Shown here: in pieces, positions 8,483-16,238 of the stretch
Layout of the letters: each line of letters opens with the position of its first letter
Numbering within the stretch: the first letter of the stretch is position 1
Source of the DNA: Rhizobiales bacterium CCH3-A5
GTDB taxonomy: Bacteria; Pseudomonadota; Alphaproteobacteria; Rhizobiales; Beijerinckiaceae
NCBI GenBank assembly: GCA_001556025.1
Contig: LSIB01000126.1
Location: forward strand, 55,956 to 119,955
Reading direction: 5' to 3'
Length of the DNA stretch: 64,000 bases
Translations under genes and position numbers: made by a program
The notes under the pieces: model-generated
Database searches by the model: none
The model's input: the letters and a program-made list of their open reading frames with translations, nothing else
What the model was told of the DNA's origin: nothing

Positions 8483-8932
8483 TCAGGCGAAGAACGCTTC
8501 CAGCTTGACCAGCGACCCGGTCCAGCCATGGGTGTGGCCGGCGACCGCCTTCTCGTCGAAGAGCTGTTCGTGCAGCAGCGTCAGGATGGTGACGCCGCCA
8601 TCGGCCTTCAGCGTGACCGTGACCTTCGAGACCCGGTCCGGCGTCGTGATCCAGGACCAGCTGAAGACCAGCCGCTCGTTCTCCACGACCTCGTGGTAGC
8701 GGCCTTGCACCTGATGGCGCTCGCCATTGTTCTCCAGCATGACGATGCGGTAGACGCCGCCGATGCGCGGATCGAGCTCGGCCTCGATGGTCTCGACATT
8801 CTCCGGCCCGAACCAGCGCGTCAGCAGCTTCGGGTCGGTCCAGGCGCGGTAGACCTCGCTCGGCGCGGCATTGAGCCGACGCTTCATCGTCAGGCTCGGG
8901 CTGGTCGCGGTCGCGGGCTGGGGCGTGGTCAT
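8483..8932 (-). CDS. SRPBCC/AHSA1-like ligand-binding domain protein
   Basis: 149 aa, a single START-like beta-alpha-beta cup. The family signature is clear: RRLNAAPSEVYRAWTDPKLL then RWFGPENV near the N-terminus, RIGGVYRIVM in the middle, and GHTHGWTGSLVKLEAFF at the C-terminus. Bacterial AHSA1 proteins bind small hydrophobic molecules or act as chaperone-like factors, and many have no known function. The next upstream gene on the same strand is a hotdog thioesterase 18 bases away, so the two are probably one transcript. A second AHSA1-like protein is at 29186-29659. Confidence 0.85.
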   Translation of the reverse strand: MTTPQPATATSPSLTMKRRLNAAPSEVYRAWTDPKLLTRWFGPENVETIEAELDPRIGGVYRIVMLENNGERHQVQGRYHEVVENERLVFSWSWITTPDRVSKVTVTLKADGGVTILTLLHEQLFDEKAVAGHTHGWTGSLVKLEAFFA

Positions 8933-8950
8933 CGCGGGCGGCTCCCTTGA

Positions 8951-9403
8951 TCAGTCCGAGACGCCGTCGCGCCCGGCGATTGTCATGCACGTCGCGCTCA
9001 GCACGGCGCACAGCTTCGGCACGCCACCTTTCACCGCAAAGACATCGGCCGTGGCGAGCGTCAGCGTGCGGCCGGCCTTGACCACCCTGCCCCTCGCCAG
9101 CAGCGTCTCGCCGGCGGCTGGGGCGAGCAGGTTGATCTTGAACTCGACCGTGAGGATGCCCGCGCCCTCCGGCATCAGGCTGAGCGCCGCATAGCCGGCG
9201 GCCGAGTCGGCGATGCTCGAGACAGCGCCGGCATGGACGAAGCCATGCTGCTGCGCGAGATGGTCCGAGATCGGCAGCTCGATCTCGACCTCGCCGGATG
9301 CGATGCGGACCAGCCGCGCGCCGAGCGTCGTCATGAAACTCTGCTTGCCGAAGCTCGTCTCGATGCGCCGGGCGAGCGCGGCCTCTGCCTCTGGCGTCGA
9401 CAT
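8951..9403 (-). CDS. PaaI-type hotdog-fold acyl-CoA thioesterase
   Basis: 150 aa, single hotdog fold. The conserved helix and loop QQHGFVHAGAVSSIADSAAGYAA carries the Gly-Phe-x-His substrate loop and the acidic residue (D in IADSAAG) used as nucleophile or base in the PaaI/4HBT-II branch. VEFKINLLAPAAGETLLARG is the following strand pair. It should hydrolyse an acyl-CoA; the acyl group is not predictable. It lies between dusA (9 bases upstream) and the AHSA1-like gene, all on the minus strand, so the three may be co-transcribed. Confidence 0.88.
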   Translation of the reverse strand: MSTPEAEAALARRIETSFGKQSFMTTLGARLVRIASGEVEIELPISDHLAQQHGFVHAGAVSSIADSAAGYAALSLMPEGAGILTVEFKINLLAPAAGETLLARGRVVKAGRTLTLATADVFAVKGGVPKLCAVLSATCMTIAGRDGVSD

Positions 9404-9412
9404 CGGTCGATC

Positions 9413-10420
<1,008 letters not shown>

Positions 10421-10625
10421 AGCAGGCTGCCTAGCAAAAAAACCGGCGCCTCGCACCCTCGCCGTGATTGGCTGCCTGATCGAGGACGCGGCATCGGCAG
10501 CAACGAGTCGCGCGCGGCCCGGCGGCCGCCATCGCGAGACGGCGGACGTGGCCGGAGTCTTGTCGAGCAAGAGCCTTGGGCGAGCAAGCGAGCGGCGCTC
10601 GGGTTGCCTGTTCCCGGAAATGATT

Positions 10626-10634
10626 TTACATTCA
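10626..10634 (+). promoter_or_regulatory. TTACATTCA half-site upstream of MBL gene
   Basis: TTACATTCA lies 27 bases before the start of the metallo-hydrolase gene in an AT-rich promoter-like stretch (TTTTACATTCAAAAAAAGC). The same nine bases form the left arm of the perfect palindrome at 13638-13673 and recur at 19589-19597 between soxA and soxY. The right arm is degraded here, so it may be a weak or half site for the ArsR-type repressor. Confidence 0.35.
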
Positions 10635-10660
10635 AAAAAAGCGATATTTCGGGAGGCGAC

Positions 10661-11563
10661 ATGCTCAACCGCAGGACTTTGCTGCTCGGCGCAGCCGCCG
10701 CCGGACTGCTCGACGTAGGCGCTCCGGCCCTGTCCCAGGTCGTGGCCAGCGCGAAGCTTGGCGACCGGGCGATATCCGTCCTGAGTGACGGGGCTTTCGA
10801 GATGCCGCGCTCGATGCTGGCCAGAGATATCGCCGGCGAGGTCATTGCGCAGGCGACGAAGGGGGCGGGGCCGACAACGAACGTGCTCAACGTCACATGC
10901 ATGAGGCAGGGCGACCGGGTCGTGATGTTCGACTGCGGCTCGGGCGCGAATTTTCTCGCGGGCACCGGCAAGCTCGCCGCCAGTCTGGAGGCCGCCGGCA
11001 TTGCGCCTGACAGCGTCACGCATGTGCTGTTCACCCATCTTCATCCCGACCATTTCTGGGGGGCGCTGGACGATTTCGACACGCCGCTCTTCCCCAACGC
11101 GACCTGGATCGCCGACCGGCGCGAGGTCGCCTTCTGGTCCGACCCGAAGGTCTTTCAGAAGCTGCCGGAAGACCGGCACGCCTTCGCCGCCGGGGCCCAG
11201 CGCATCATCAAGGCGCTCGGCGATGCGCTGGAGCTCAAAGAAGCTGGCTCGGAATGGCTTCCCGGCGTCGCCGCCGTCGATACGGCGGGCCATACGCCGG
11301 GGCATGTGTCGTTCGAATTGAAAGGGCCGGGTGACCCCGTCTTCGTGCTCGGCGACGCGCTGACCCATCCGATCGCCTCGTTCGCCCATCCGGAATGGCG
11401 CCCGGCGTCCGATTTCGACGCGGATCGCGCGGTCGCCACCCGCAAGCGACTGCTCGAACGCGCCGCGGACGAGAAGGCACAGGTCATCGGCTACCATCTC
11501 GAAGGCGGGATCGGCCGGGTCGAGCGTTCAGGGACCGCATATCGCTTCGTGGCAGCAAGCTGA
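10661..11563 (+). CDS. exported metallo-beta-lactamase-fold hydrolase
   Basis: 300 aa from the ATG at 10661 behind GGGAGGCGAC. The N-terminus MLNRRTLLLGAAAAGLLDVG is a Tat-like signal peptide (RRTLLLG) ending near LSQVVA. The zinc site is complete: H126/H128/D130/H131 in THLHPDHFW, a third His in DTAGHTPGHVS and an Asp in VLGDALTH, with a final His near GYHLEGG. Similar exported MBL proteins are common in sox clusters and are sometimes called SoxH; their substrate is unproven. It sits at the edge of the sulfur island with its own promoter region, which carries a TTACATTCA half-site. Confidence 0.85.
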   Translation: MLNRRTLLLGAAAAGLLDVGAPALSQVVASAKLGDRAISVLSDGAFEMPRSMLARDIAGEVIAQATKGAGPTTNVLNVTCMRQGDRVVMFDCGSGANFLAGTGKLAASLEAAGIAPDSVTHVLFTHLHPDHFWGALDDFDTPLFPNATWIADRREVAFWSDPKVFQKLPEDRHAFAAGAQRIIKALGDALELKEAGSEWLPGVAAVDTAGHTPGHVSFELKGPGDPVFVLGDALTHPIASFAHPEWRPASDFDADRAVATRKRLLERAADEKAQVIGYHLEGGIGRVERSGTAYRFVAAS

Positions 11564-11589
11564 CCGGGACAGCTTCGGCGCGGGCAACG

Positions 11590-12483
11590 TCAAAATCCGT
11601 TGATCGGCACCTTGAGAAAGCGCTTGCCGCTCTCGTCGGGTCGCGGCAGTTCGCCGCCCTTCATGTTGATCTGCAGCGACGGGATGATCAGCCTGGGCAT
11701 TGGCAGGGTCGCATCGCGCGCCTCGCGCATCGCAACGAATTCGTCCTCGGTGATCCCATCGCGGACGTGGATGTTGTGCGCCCGCTGCTCGGCGACCGTC
11801 GTCTCCCAGCGGATGTCGCGACCATTCGGCCCATAGTCGTGACACATGAACAGCCGGGCTTCCGGCGGCAGCGACAGAACGCGCTGGATCGATCGGTAGA
11901 GCGTCCGAGCATCGCCGCCGGGAAAGTCGGCGCGCGCCGAGCCGCCATCGGGCATGAAGAGCGTGTCGCCGACGAAAGCAACATCGCCGATGAGATGAGT
12001 CATGCAGGCCGGCGTATGTCCCGGCGTATGCATGGCGACAGCCTTGAGACCGCCGATCGCATAGACGTCGCCATCCGCAAACAGCCGGTCGAACTGGCTT
12101 CCGTCGCGCTGGAAGTCGGTCCCCTCGTTGAAGACCTTTCCGAACGTGTCCTGAACGACGACGATGCCTTCTCCAATGCCGATCTTGCCACCGACCCTGC
12201 CCTGGAGATAGGGGGCAGCCGACAGGTGGTCGGCATGGACGTGGGTTTCGATCAGCCACTCCACGCTCAGGCCTTCCGCCTCGACGAAAGCGACGATCCT
12301 GTCGGCTGATTCATAGGCGATGCGTCCGGCCGCGTAGTCGATATCCATCACGGAATCGATGATGGCGCAGGACGACGAGGCCGGATCCCTGACGACATAG
12401 CTCACCGTGTTGGTCGGCTCGTCGAAAAATGCTGTCACCTGCGGCTTGACCGAGAGATCGACTGCTTGAGGGACGCTGGACAT
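11590..12483 (-). CDS. blh: MBL-fold persulfide dioxygenase-like (Blh-type) enzyme
   Basis: 297 aa from the ATG at 12483, which has GGAGG eight bases upstream; another ATG at 12504 has no such site. Metal residues: H81/H83/D85/H86 (THVHADHLSAAPY), H in MHTPGHTPACM, D in FVGDTLF, and H in CHDYGPNGRD. The pattern and the C-terminal LIIPSLQINMKGGELP block match the Blh/ETHE1-like enzymes of bigR operons, which oxidise glutathione persulfide or related persulfides to sulfite. It is the last gene of a four-gene minus-strand operon with two YeeE-type proteins and a DUF2892 protein, the usual BigR-operon composition. Confidence 0.9.
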   Translation of the reverse strand: MSSVPQAVDLSVKPQVTAFFDEPTNTVSYVVRDPASSSCAIIDSVMDIDYAAGRIAYESADRIVAFVEAEGLSVEWLIETHVHADHLSAAPYLQGRVGGKIGIGEGIVVVQDTFGKVFNEGTDFQRDGSQFDRLFADGDVYAIGGLKAVAMHTPGHTPACMTHLIGDVAFVGDTLFMPDGGSARADFPGGDARTLYRSIQRVLSLPPEARLFMCHDYGPNGRDIRWETTVAEQRAHNIHVRDGITEDEFVAMREARDATLPMPRLIIPSLQINMKGGELPRPDESGKRFLKVPINGF

Positions 12484-12508
12484 GGTGGCCTCCGTTTTCG
12501 GCATGGCG

Positions 12509-12964
12509 TCAGGATACGGGGCGCGCTGCGCCTGCCATGGATGCCTTTGACGCCAGCATGCGGGCGACAGCCATTCCGACGAACATGGCGACGACAAAGA
12601 GGGTCGCCGCCGGTGAACCCTGGCCGAGCGCGGTCAGCGCCGGGCCCGGGCAAAAGCCCGCCAGACCCCAACCGACTCCGAAGATGGCAGGACCAACCAG
12701 AATGCGGCTGTCGATCGCGGTCGCGGTCGGCACGGAAAAGCGCTCCGCGAAGACCGGCTTCGGCCGACGCAGGACAAACCGAAATCCGAGCATGGTCACC
12801 GCAATGCCGCCCGCCATGACGAAAGCGAGGCTCGGGTCCCATGTCCCTGCCGGTATCGCCGTCAGATCGAGAAAGTTCAGCACTTTGGCCGGATCGGACA
12901 TGCCGGCGACGAGCAGGCCGAGTCCGAAGAGCAGTCCGGCCAGAAACTGGGCGAAGATCGACAT
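12509..12964 (-). CDS. DUF6691/YeeE-like membrane protein (C-terminal half-transporter)
   Basis: 151 aa with about four hydrophobic helices. It starts MSIFAQFLAGLLFGLGLLVA and contains AGMSDPAKVLNFLD and the cysteine signature GLAGFCPGPALTALG. In the YeeE/YedE family the sulfur substrate passes conserved cysteines. Here the transporter is split into two genes, this one and the next upstream (12972-13400), spaced 7 bases apart, which presumably form a heterodimer. Probable role is movement of a sulfur species to or from the persulfide dioxygenase-like enzyme encoded downstream. Confidence 0.88.
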   Translation of the reverse strand: MSIFAQFLAGLLFGLGLLVAGMSDPAKVLNFLDLTAIPAGTWDPSLAFVMAGGIAVTMLGFRFVLRRPKPVFAERFSVPTATAIDSRILVGPAIFGVGWGLAGFCPGPALTALGQGSPAATLFVVAMFVGMAVARMLASKASMAGAARPVS

Positions 12965-12971
12965 CCCGGCC

Positions 12972-13400
12972 TCACAAAACGTGGCGGACGACGGTGACGG
13001 TCGCAACCGCTGTCGCCATGAAGACCAGCACCGCGACCAGCGAACGCAGGGAAAAACGGGACAGGCCGCATATGCCATGCCCAGACGTGCAGCCATTGCC
13101 CCAGACCGAGCCGAACCCGACCAGCAGCCCTGCGATGACCAGCACGAGCGCGCCTGCCTCGACCGTTTGGGGCGGCAAGCCGCCAGTCGTGGCGAAATAG
13201 GCCAATGGCGCGATGACGATACCTCCGACAAAGGCGATGCGGCCGGCGAGAGCGCTGTCGCCATAGGGAGGCAGGAGTCGCGACGCGATCCCGCTGATGC
13301 CGGCTATGCGCCCCTGGAACAGCATCAGCATAACCGCCGACAGACCGATCAACGCGCCTCCGATCAAGGAGGCAAGCGGCGTGAACTGCGTTGCAGTCAT
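12972..13400 (-). CDS. YeeE/YedE half-transporter
   Basis: 142 aa, about four hydrophobic helices. The signature GNGCTSGHGICGLSRFS is the conserved cysteine-containing loop of YeeE/YedE sulfur transporters. An N-terminal MTATQFTPLASLIGGALIGLS begins the first helix. It is the partner half of the following DUF6691 gene and lies one base after the stop of the DUF2892 gene, so the operon is tightly packed. Related pairs occur in bigR operons, where they are thought to transport thiosulfate- or sulfide-related species. Confidence 0.9.
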   Translation of the reverse strand: MTATQFTPLASLIGGALIGLSAVMLMLFQGRIAGISGIASRLLPPYGDSALAGRIAFVGGIVIAPLAYFATTGGLPPQTVEAGALVLVIAGLLVGFGSVWGNGCTSGHGICGLSRFSLRSLVAVLVFMATAVATVTVVRHVL

Positions 13401-13401
13401 C

Positions 13402-13623
13402 TCAGCGCGTCCCCGGACGGCAAGTGCTTATGCCCACAAGCGCATAGGCCGGGCAGAATCGAAACAGGGCGGTGCCAAGCATCGCCACTCCCCAGACCGT
13501 CAGCGCGTATTTCCAGGCGCCCCAGCCGACCAGCCACCCGGCCGCAGGCGGCAGGAACGGCGCTGCAACAAGCGCCAGACCCACTGCAAAGCGGAGAACA
13601 CGATCGATTCCACCGACATTCAT
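13402..13623 (-). CDS. DUF2892 inner-membrane protein
   Basis: 73 aa: MNVGGIDRVLRFAVGLALV at the start and two hydrophobic helices, ending after RFCPAYALVGISTC. This is the DUF2892 (YgaP-like C-terminal) pattern: N-V-G-x-x-D-R at the start and a CP-Y-x-x-x-G-x-x-T-C end with two cysteines. In other bacteria the domain is found with rhodanese and sulfur genes. First gene of the four-gene operon down to 11590. Its ribosome-binding region is AGGGGTAGGTC, and the promoter directly upstream is covered by a 36-bp palindrome. Confidence 0.85.
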   Translation of the reverse strand: MNVGGIDRVLRFAVGLALVAAPFLPPAAGWLVGWGAWKYALTVWGVAMLGTALFRFCPAYALVGISTCRPGTR

Positions 13624-13637
13624 GACCTACCCCTGAA

Positions 13638-13673
13638 ACATAATTACATTCATATGTATGAATGTAATTATGT
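13638..13673. promoter_or_regulatory. 36-bp perfect palindrome, persulfide-sensor (SqrR/BigR-type) operator
   Basis: Two perfect 17-base arms (left arm ACATAATTACATTCATA) are separated by TG. The core reads ATTC-N8-GAAT, which is the arrangement I recall for SqrR-type repressor sites. On the minus strand a perfect -35 (TTGACA, 13671-13676) is followed about 16 bases later by a -10-like TATGAA inside the palindrome, so bound repressor would block the promoter of the DUF2892-YeeE-DUF6691-blh operon. A matching ArsR repressor is encoded at 14794-15171. Confidence 0.75.
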
Positions 13674-13690
13674 CAATCCGGTGACGGTGA

Positions 13691-14761
13691 TCAGCGGCGG
13701 AAGATGTTCCGGATTGAGCCTTCCATCAGGAAGGCGATGCCGAGACGCGCGCCGAGCATCATGCCGGCGATGGCGAGCGGCCAGGACAGCGCCATCATCG
13801 AGCCGGCCGAGACGCCCTGCCCGATCGTGCAGCCGCCCGCCAGGATGCCGCCGCCGCCCATCATGACCGCGCCGAGCAAATGCCGGCGCATCTCGTGATG
13901 GTCGTCGAAGGCTTCCCAGCGAAACTCTGCGTCAAACAGCGCCGAGGCGAAAGAGCCGCAGACGACGCCGACAATGGTGCCGATGCCGAAATCGAGCAGC
14001 CCGGCCGGCGTCGTGAGCACGGCGTAGAGCGCGCGGCCCACCGGCGAGACGAAGGTCAGGCTCTGCGCCCTTGGATTGGCGGCGAACTCGTCGATGGCCA
14101 CGCCGGTTGCCCACCAGCCCAGCACCACGCCCAGGCCCAGCGTCAGCCCCGCCATCAGCAGGCGCGGCGAGCGGCGCAGGCGAGGGTCGATCAGCACGGC
14201 ACCCGTCAGGATGAGGAAGGCCATGGCGGCCAGAGGCAGCCTGACATCGCCAAGGCCCAGCCAGCGCAGGACCGATGGCAGATCGCCCTGCACGGAGCCC
14301 GGCACGGCGACCGCGATCCGCTCCAGCCCGTCGATGCGCAGGGGCGCGAGCATGCCGCGCAGGGTCGCATAGGCCGCCGCGCCGAACACGATCATCACGA
14401 TCAGGCTACGCAGATCGCCCGCGCCGAGCCGCACGAGCGAGCCGAAGCCGCAGGTTCCGACAAGCGCCATGCCGACGCCGAACAGCAGTGCGCCGAGCAG
14501 GATGGCGAACCAGGGAATGGCGTTGGGCACATAGGTCGAGAGGGCGGGCGTCAGCAGGCCGCTCCAGACCAGCATCTGTGTGCCCAGAAGCGCCACCGCC
14601 AGCGCCAACCCGAAAATACGCAGACGCCGGCTGTCGCCGCCGATCCAGACGTCCTCGATCGCGCCGAAGGAGCACAGCCGCGCGCGACGGGCGGTGAAGC
14701 CGCAGGCCGCGCCGATGACCGCGCCGGCGAGGGTCAGGGTCCAGGGCGACAGGGGAGCCAC
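13691..14761 (-). CDS. soxT: YeeE/YedE-family sulfur transporter (SoxT-like)
   Basis: 356 aa, about nine to ten hydrophobic helices. Full-length fused type with two cysteine signatures: VGTCGFGSLVRLGAG in the first half and AGGCTIGQGVSAGS in the second, plus CGFTARRARLCSFGAIED near the N-terminus. It resembles SoxT proteins of alphaproteobacterial sox clusters and TsuA-type thiosulfate importers. Downstream of the ArsR gene by 32 bases and in the same direction as soxS, it probably forms soxS-arsR-soxT. It could import thiosulfate or signal sulfur availability to the repressor; both are inference. Confidence 0.85.
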   Translation of the reverse strand: MAPLSPWTLTLAGAVIGAACGFTARRARLCSFGAIEDVWIGGDSRRLRIFGLALAVALLGTQMLVWSGLLTPALSTYVPNAIPWFAILLGALLFGVGMALVGTCGFGSLVRLGAGDLRSLIVMIVFGAAAYATLRGMLAPLRIDGLERIAVAVPGSVQGDLPSVLRWLGLGDVRLPLAAMAFLILTGAVLIDPRLRRSPRLLMAGLTLGLGVVLGWWATGVAIDEFAANPRAQSLTFVSPVGRALYAVLTTPAGLLDFGIGTIVGVVCGSFASALFDAEFRWEAFDDHHEMRRHLLGAVMMGGGGILAGGCTIGQGVSAGSMMALSWPLAIAGMMLGARLGIAFLMEGSIRNIFRR

Positions 14762-14793
14762 GGCTCAGCGAGGTTTCGGCGACGACAGGCGAA

Positions 14794-15171
14794 TCAATCG
14801 TTCGCCGGTGGCTTCGGGGGCCCGCAGAAAATGTCGTAGATCACCGAGATCATGCGGCGGACATCCTCGTTGGCGAGGCTGTAGTAGATCGCCTTGCCGT
14901 CGCGGCGGGTGGTCACGAGCTGGTCCAGCCGCAGCCGCGCCAGTTGCTGCGAGACCATGGGCTGGCGCAGCGAGAGGATGTTCTCCAGTTCCGTCACCGT
15001 GCGCTCGCGCTCGGCCAGCAGGCAGAGCAGCAGCAGCCGGTTCTCATGCGAGAGGGCCTTGAGGAAGTCGCTGGCCTTTCGGGCCTTGCGCATCAGGATG
15101 TCGAGTTCCGGCGAGAACTCCTCGCCATCGCGCAGTTCACTCTCGATGGCCTTGGATACGATCGCGGTCAT
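14794..15171 (-). CDS. ArsR-family persulfide-responsive repressor (SoxR/BigR/SqrR type)
   Basis: 125 aa winged helix. It has exactly two cysteines, C50 (RLLLLCLLAE) and C116 (YDIFCGPP), 66 residues apart, the same spacing as the redox pair of BigR and SqrR, which form a tetrasulfide or disulfide link on exposure to persulfide. The recognition helix is in SLRQPMVSQQLARLR. There are no CxC metal sites. Gene order is soxS-arsR-soxT; the start overlaps the soxS stop by 4 bases. Likely target: the palindrome at 13638-13673, and possibly half-sites near 10626 and 19589. Called SoxR in sox literature (unrelated to the MerR-type SoxR). Confidence 0.9.
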   Translation of the reverse strand: MTAIVSKAIESELRDGEEFSPELDILMRKARKASDFLKALSHENRLLLLCLLAERERTVTELENILSLRQPMVSQQLARLRLDQLVTTRRDGKAIYYSLANEDVRRMISVIYDIFCGPPKPPAND

Positions 15172-15587
15172 TGGGTCGTCACCATCGCGGCCGTGCCGCT
15201 GTTGAGCCGTTCGCGGGTGGCAATGCCCGCAAGCATCTTGCCGAGCAAGCCCCAGAAGGCGTCGTCGCCGAGATAGCCAGTGATCCGGCCGACCTCGCGG
15301 CCCTCGTCGACGAGCACGAAGGTTGGGGCGACAATCACCGGCTCGGTCAGGCCGGCCATCACGGTTCCGCCAGCCACGACCTCGACGCGACGCAGTGGCG
15401 CGAGCCTGCCCTCTGCCGTCCTGGGATAGATCGGCGCGACCTCGCGCTCGAAACGCGCGCACCACGGACAGCCGTCGCGGGTGAACATCACGAGTTCGGC
15501 GGCGCTGGCGACGACCGGCCACATGACGGCTGGCAGAGCCAAGCATGCGGCGGCATACGTGCCGTGAAGCAGGGAGCGGATCGACAT
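15168..15587 (-). CDS. soxS: SoxS-like periplasmic thioredoxin
   Basis: 139 aa with a Sec signal peptide (about residues 1-29) and a thioredoxin-like fold with the active site C40-P-W-C43 (FTRDGCPWCARFEREV). The cis-Pro loop is VAPTFVLVDEGREVGR. SoxS proteins reduce and reactivate SoxYZ in the periplasm. It is the first gene of soxS-arsR-soxT and is divergent from the SoxW-like gene across a 93-base AT-rich region. The usual electron donor SoxV/CcdA is not encoded in this window. Confidence 0.88.
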   Translation of the reverse strand: MSIRSLLHGTYAAACLALPAVMWPVVASAAELVMFTRDGCPWCARFEREVAPIYPRTAEGRLAPLRRVEVVAGGTVMAGLTEPVIVAPTFVLVDEGREVGRITGYLGDDAFWGLLGKMLAGIATRERLNSGTAAMVTTQ

Positions 15588-15680
15588 CAGCCTAGCATAG
15601 TCGTATTCCTATATTTATACCAGACATACCGTCTGCGGCCGCAAAGCCGCCTGCCAAACGCGCCCTGGGAGACTGAGCCG
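15588..15680. promoter_or_regulatory. divergent soxS/soxW promoter region
   Basis: 93 bases, AT-richer than the surroundings in 15601-15630. It contains a loose dyad GTAT-N10-ATAC at 15603-15620 that includes ATTC but lacks a matching GAAT arm, so it is at best a weak operator for the ArsR protein. GGGAGA precedes the soxW start. Confidence 0.35.
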
Positions 15681-16235
15681 ATGCCGACGCGCCGCCATGT
15701 TCTCGCAGCCGGGCTGGCAAGCCTCGCGACGCCGGCTCTTGCGCGTGCGACGCTCGGCGATGACGGGCTCTACCATCTCGACTGGTATCTGGAGAGCTTT
15801 CTCGACCTCGCCGAGGACATCGACTCAGCGTCAGCCAAAGGCAAGCGCTTCGCCGTGATGTGGGGGCTGAAGGGCTGCCCCGCCTGCCGGCGCATGCATC
15901 AGGTCCACCTCGCCGACCCCGCGATCGAAGGTTACATCAAGGCGAACTTCGAGATCCTGCATCTCAACATCATAGGTGCGCGCATCGCAACCGATCTTGA
16001 CGGAAGCAAGCTCGGCGAAAAGGCGCTCGCCGCACGCTACGGCATCGAGGGCACGCCCTCGATCCAGTTCTTTCCTGAAGCTTCGCAGGGGCTCGGAACA
16101 CGCGCCCCTGCCGCCCGCGAGGTGGCTCGGTTGCCCGGCCTGCCGGAACCGACCGAATTCCTGGCCATGTTCCGCTTCGTCCGCGAGAAGGGCTATGAGC
16201 GCGGCTCCTTCGCCGAGTGGGCGAAGAAGGCTTGA
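15681..16235 (+). CDS. soxW: SoxW-like thioredoxin
   Basis: 184 aa with an N-terminal signal MPTRRHVLAAGLASLATPAL. The thioredoxin-like domain has C66-P-A-C69 (WGLKGCPACRRMHQ) and the cis-Pro stretch GIEGTPSIQFFPE. SoxW family members are periplasmic thiol reductants associated with the Sox system; knockouts elsewhere are often silent. It lies 3 bases before the end of the convergent second SoxT-like gene and is divergent from soxS. Confidence 0.87.
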   Translation: MPTRRHVLAAGLASLATPALARATLGDDGLYHLDWYLESFLDLAEDIDSASAKGKRFAVMWGLKGCPACRRMHQVHLADPAIEGYIKANFEILHLNIIGARIATDLDGSKLGEKALAARYGIEGTPSIQFFPEASQGLGTRAPAAREVARLPGLPEPTEFLAMFRFVREKGYERGSFAEWAKKA

Positions 16236-16238
16236 GGT

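Noticed and set aside
10421..11497. Upstream extension of dusA in frame for about 360 codons
   Set aside because: The extension is antisense to the MBL hydrolase gene and unlike any Dus protein; the ATG at 10420 gives the normal length.
15603..15620. Possible ArsR operator in the soxS/soxW divergent region
   Set aside because: It has ATTC but the right arm is ATAC, not GAAT; symmetry is limited to GTAT-N10-ATAC, so it was kept only as a promoter region with low confidence.
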